From positions 1 through 7,897 of the forward strand of contig QCQS01000040.1 of NCBI GenBank assembly GCA_003212115.1: a stretch of 7,897 nucleotides of DNA. Reading direction: 5' to 3'. Within the stretch, counting starts at the first letter, position 1, and every line of letters starts with the position of its first letter. Below are positions 5,526 through 7,897 of this stretch, piece by piece. The translations under genes were made by a program, and so were the position numbers. The notes beneath the pieces are model-generated. The model saw nothing but the letters and a program-made list of their open reading frames with translations, did not search any database and was not told the DNA's origin. This DNA comes from Prochlorococcus sp. AG-455-E15. GTDB lineage: Bacteria; Cyanobacteriota; Cyanobacteriia; PCC-6307; Cyanobiaceae.

Positions 5526-6422
5526 GAGAGAATCAACCCAATCCAAAATATGCTGATTAACTAACTCAGGTATCTCATCATGAGGGCAATGTCCTGCATC
5601 AAGAATAATTTCTTTTGTATTCTTTGGTGCAAATTTTTTATATAGATTTCTTTTTTTTGGAGTGTTCATCCATGGATCTTTCCCTCCCCAAAGAAGTAAT
5701 AATGGTGCATTTAGTTTTGCGAATAGCTTATCCAACGGCAATCCCTGAGGACCTGATGGGTTAAATACACTTCTAAAAACATTAAAAGCTCCGAAATCTA
5801 ACGAAGGCTTCCTTATTGACTCAACTAAAAAATCATCAACATTTTTTTTATCAATATAAACTTGATTCAAAGTTTTTTTAATATTTTTTGGATTTCTCAT
5901 ATTCTCAAAAATCAAACGTTGAAGTACAATATTTTTCAAAAATATGCCGGCAACTGTTTCAATTGAAGTTTGCAACATATTCTTTTTGATATTTTTTTCT
6001 TCACTAAAATATCCTGCAGCATTCAGTAATATCACTCCTGCATTTAGATCATTTAATTCTGCACCCGCTGCTAGTGCTGCATAACCACCTAATGAATTTC
6101 CAACAACAATTGTGGGTTTTTTTATTTTCTCTTGTACATAAGCAACAACCTGATCCTTCCATAAAGATCCAGAGTATTCAACATCTTGGGGCTTCGGGCT
6201 TTTTCCAAAACCCAGAAGATCCATCGCATGAACTTCATATTTGCTACTCAAAATAGGAATATTGAATCTCCAATGATCCGTAGAGGCCCCGAAACCATGA
6301 ATTAATAAAATTGCATATTCTTTTGATGTATTCTCAGGCTTAGCAGAAACTGTATGTATTGGGTAATTTAAAAAATTCCAGTCATAATTCACATCACTTT
6401 CTATCAGAGCTGACTTTTCCAT
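5523..6422 (-). CDS. Alpha/beta-fold hydrolase
   Basis: A serine hydrolase of the alpha/beta fold, substrate unknown. Oxyanion motif HGFG is at 42-45, DLLGFGKSP at 68-76, and the nucleophile elbow GNSLGG at 108-113 with Ser110. The acid is probably Asp249 in LLLWGGKDPW (242-251) and the base His278 in DAGHCPHDEIPE (275-286), completing the triad. A variable helical cap lies at about 136-215. The 299-residue length is typical and no signal peptide is seen. The elbow and overall pattern resemble cyanobacterial and plastid hydrolases such as pheophytinase-like and MenH-like proteins, but motifs alone cannot separate esterase, epoxide hydrolase or chlorophyll-related roles. It begins 43 bp after the antiporter stop; ATG 6420-6422 is overlapped by no strong Shine-Dalgarno. 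Its TAG stop is followed in the same frame, after three codons, by the GTG of the mutarotase gene. Confidence 0.9.
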   Translation of the reverse strand: MEKSALIESDVNYDWNFLNYPIHTVSAKPENTSKEYAILLIHGFGASTDHWRFNIPILSSKYEVHAMDLLGFGKSPKPQDVEYSGSLWKDQVVAYVQEKIKKPTIVVGNSLGGYAALAAGAELNDLNAGVILLNAAGYFSEEKNIKKNMLQTSIETVAGIFLKNIVLQRLIFENMRNPKNIKKTLNQVYIDKKNVDDFLVESIRKPSLDFGAFNVFRSVFNPSGPQGLPLDKLFAKLNAPLLLLWGGKDPWMNTPKKRNLYKKFAPKNTKEIILDAGHCPHDEIPELVNQHILDWVDSL

Positions 6423-6465
6423 TCATTGAAGGTTCTATCTCAATTGATTCTAATAAACTTATTTG

Positions 6466-7833
6466 CTAAAGAAGACCCACAGGATCAGCTGCAACATCAT
6501 CTGAAATTTTATTGCCATCATTTGGGGGCTTATCTTTAAGAACAATTCTCAAGAGTACAGGTGCAAGAAATGTAGTTCCTATAACCATTAATAAAATTGC
6601 TGCCTCAAGAGAAGGAGTTAATAACTTAGCGCTTGTTCCTAGTCCAAGAAAAATTAAACCAACCTCTCCTCTAGGCATCATTCCCAAGCCTACGACTAAT
6701 CTATTTGTAGGCTTATCACTTGAAAATACCCATCCCGCTGCAATTTTTCCAATAATCGCAACAACTAATAAAAATCCTGCAACTACAAGAGCTGATCTGC
6801 TTGTTGGATCCAATGGATTGATAACTGATAAATCCATTCCAGCTCCAACTAATACAAAGAAAATAGTTGCGAATAAAGAAACTAAAGGTAAAACAGATTG
6901 TTGTATTGCATGATTATTTTTAGAACTACTAAGAATCAATCCAGCTGCAAAAGCCCCTAAAGCTGCTTCCAATCCAATGGCTGTTGCCACGAAACAACAC
7001 AATACAAGTATTACAAAAGAAGCTACCACTACGGCTCCAGGAGCCTTTAATCTATCTAATAACCAATCAAAACCTGGGGCTGCTGTTCTACTTAAAGCAA
7101 TAGCAGCAATAACAAATACTACAGCTGCTGCAACTAACTTAACGATTGGAGCAATTTCTAAAGAACCTCCTGCAGCAAGTGCGACTACAACTGCAAGAAT
7201 AACGATACCCAAAATATCATCCAAAACAGCAGCGCCAATAACAATCTGTCCTTCTCTAGTTTTTAAATATCCCAACTCACCAAAAACACTTGCAGTAATT
7301 CCTATACTTGTTGCTGTCATAGATGCTCCAGCAAAAACTGCTGGAATTAGATCTACTTGGAAAATAAACATTAATCCAAGAGTTCCAAAGGCAAAAGGTA
7401 AAATTACACCAGCCATAGCAACAGTGAAAGCCTGAGCTCCGACAGCTACTAATTCCTCAAGTTCACTTTCTAATCCTGTCAAAAATAAGAGTGCATATAA
7501 CCCGAGAGTTGCTACTGCTTGTAGGGATGGAAAACTTTCAAAATAAACATCAGGTACAGCTTCTGGGGGGATTGAAGCTAATGAGCTAATAATATTTACA
7601 AGTCCCTCATTTAATTCAGTTCCAGCTGAGGGCGGTATCAATAAATGGAATCCTGATGCTCCTATCACAACCCCCGCAAGAAGCTCACCAACTATCGTTG
7701 GCAAACTTAATCTTACTAATACTTCTGCTAATGCTCTTGCTGCTAAAAATATCAATAGAAACCTTATAACTCCTATCAACGTTTCGGCAACTTCTAAATC
7801 ATGTGCACTTAATTCAGCAAGTAAAGAGTACAT
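6466..7833 (-). CDS. Cation:proton antiporter, CPA2 family (NapA/NhaS3/KefB-like)
   Basis: An integral membrane Na+(K+)/H+ exchanger for ion and pH balance; the cyanobacterial homologue NhaS3 is placed in thylakoid or plasma membrane. About 13 hydrophobic segments are visible, roughly at 17-38, 46-65, 105-121, 134-157, 161-183, 197-221, 228-248, 265-285, 286-302, 312-332, 347-370, 378-400 and 407-431. Key motifs are TGLESELEEL (119-128), the unwound-helix SMTATSIGIT (171-180), the ion-binding pair Asp205-Asp206 in VLDDILG (203-209), GLEAALGAFAAGLILSS (287-303) and PRGEVGLIF (387-395). Two aspartates suggest electrogenic exchange. The loop at 66-104 is long and probably lies outside the cytoplasm. 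Total length is 455 residues, without the C-terminal RCK/TrkA domain of KefB proteins. ATG 7831-7833 lacks a Shine-Dalgarno and directly follows a hairpin with a T-run. It is the first gene of the minus-strand block and its least AT-rich member. Confidence 0.95.
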   Translation of the reverse strand: MYSLLAELSAHDLEVAETLIGVIRFLLIFLAARALAEVLVRLSLPTIVGELLAGVVIGASGFHLLIPPSAGTELNEGLVNIISSLASIPPEAVPDVYFESFPSLQAVATLGLYALLFLTGLESELEELVAVGAQAFTVAMAGVILPFAFGTLGLMFIFQVDLIPAVFAGASMTATSIGITASVFGELGYLKTREGQIVIGAAVLDDILGIVILAVVVALAAGGSLEIAPIVKLVAAAVVFVIAAIALSRTAAPGFDWLLDRLKAPGAVVVASFVILVLCCFVATAIGLEAALGAFAAGLILSSSKNNHAIQQSVLPLVSLFATIFFVLVGAGMDLSVINPLDPTSRSALVVAGFLLVVAIIGKIAAGWVFSSDKPTNRLVVGLGMMPRGEVGLIFLGLGTSAKLLTPSLEAAILLMVIGTTFLAPVLLRIVLKDKPPNDGNKISDDVAADPVGLL

Positions 7834-7841
7834 TTAAGTGT

Positions 7842-7876
7842 AAAAAATAAACTACCTAATTGGAAGATAGTTTATT
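7842..7876 (-). terminator. Terminator-like hairpin just upstream of the antiporter gene
   Basis: On the minus strand AATAAACTATC and GGTAGTTTATT form an 11-bp stem (one G-U pair) with a 9-nt loop, followed directly by TTTT (six T in a row counting the end of the stem). The plus strand lacks a T-run after the stem, so the direction is minus, ending the gene that enters from the right edge. The U-run ends only 8 bases before the antiporter ATG, so it may also act in that gene's leader. The stem is mostly A-T and therefore only moderately strong. Confidence 0.5.
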
Positions 7877-7897
7877 GAGGGCCCACTTTAAGAAATA
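7856..7897 (-). CDS. Probable C-terminal end of a minus-strand gene entering from the right edge (5' part outside window)
   Basis: The minus strand reads YFLKWALNKLSSN and then TAG (7856-7858). The composition looks like a protein C-terminus, and the terminator-like hairpin that follows and overlaps it fits a gene end. Another frame gives FLKVGPQ and a stop, so the frame is not certain. Thirteen codons are too few to name a product. The stop lies 22 bp upstream of the antiporter start. Confidence 0.45.
   Translation of the reverse strand, partial: YFLKWALNKLSSN

Noticed and set aside
6074..6256. A 60-codon plus-strand frame within the hydrolase gene
   Set aside because: Antisense to the nucleophile-elbow region of the hydrolase; explained by codon structure of that gene.
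6512..7435. Two long plus-strand open frames (6512-6913 and 6977-7435) opposite the antiporter gene
   Set aside because: Their translations are low-complexity Ala/Thr/Pro/Ile strings that mirror the Ala/Gly/Val-rich antiporter codons on the other strand; no family signature, no start signal.
7877..7885. GGGCCC-containing stretch as a possible tRNA acceptor end at the right edge
   Set aside because: It does not continue into a tRNA D-arm on the plus strand nor a T-arm on the minus strand; reading it as a protein C-terminus fits better.

Overview
This is ordinary-looking chromosomal DNA from a marine picocyanobacterium, most likely Prochlorococcus and probably an AT-rich (high-light-type) lineage. 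The basis is a ferredoxin-bilin reductase fragment whose N-terminus I recognise as Prochlorococcus PebA, next to heme oxygenase; an NADP-isocitrate dehydrogenase with the long internal insertion typical of cyanobacteria; a cyanobacterial NhaS3/NapA-type antiporter; very low GC; and tight gene packing. No phage, IS, CRISPR, rRNA or tRNA signature was found. The species call is inference from these genes, not from a database search.

Layout. Positions 1-1658 (minus strand) read: uncharacterised 143-aa protein, heme oxygenase (ho1), and pebA, which runs off the left edge. Heme oxygenase opens heme to biliverdin and PebA carries out the first reduction towards phycoerythrobilin; pebB would be expected just beyond the window. 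A 210-bp divergent intergenic region (1659-1868) separates this block from icd on the plus strand (1869-3293). The icd leader is the most structured non-coding stretch here: a 9-bp inverted repeat brackets a good Shine-Dalgarno sequence and the start of a 13-codon ORF that overlaps the icd start codon out of frame.

Positions 3296-7833 (minus strand) are a tight four-gene block, in transcription order: CPA2-type Na+/H+ antiporter, alpha/beta hydrolase, mutarotase-like epimerase, DUF1537 (four-carbon acid sugar kinase family) kinase. Gaps are 43, 9 and 13 bp, so co-transcription is likely. The last gene converges on icd with only 2 bp between stop codons. The hydrolase and mutarotase share one reading frame separated by a single TAG, and the mutarotase starts with GTG. 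A terminator-like hairpin lies directly before the antiporter start codon and overlaps what looks like the last 13 codons of another minus-strand gene.

No clearly new biological system is evident. The best leads are the icd leader architecture, the orphan DUF1537 kinase with its unusual neighbours, and the one-stop-codon junction between hydrolase and mutarotase. The window has no gene-free stretch longer than 300 bp.
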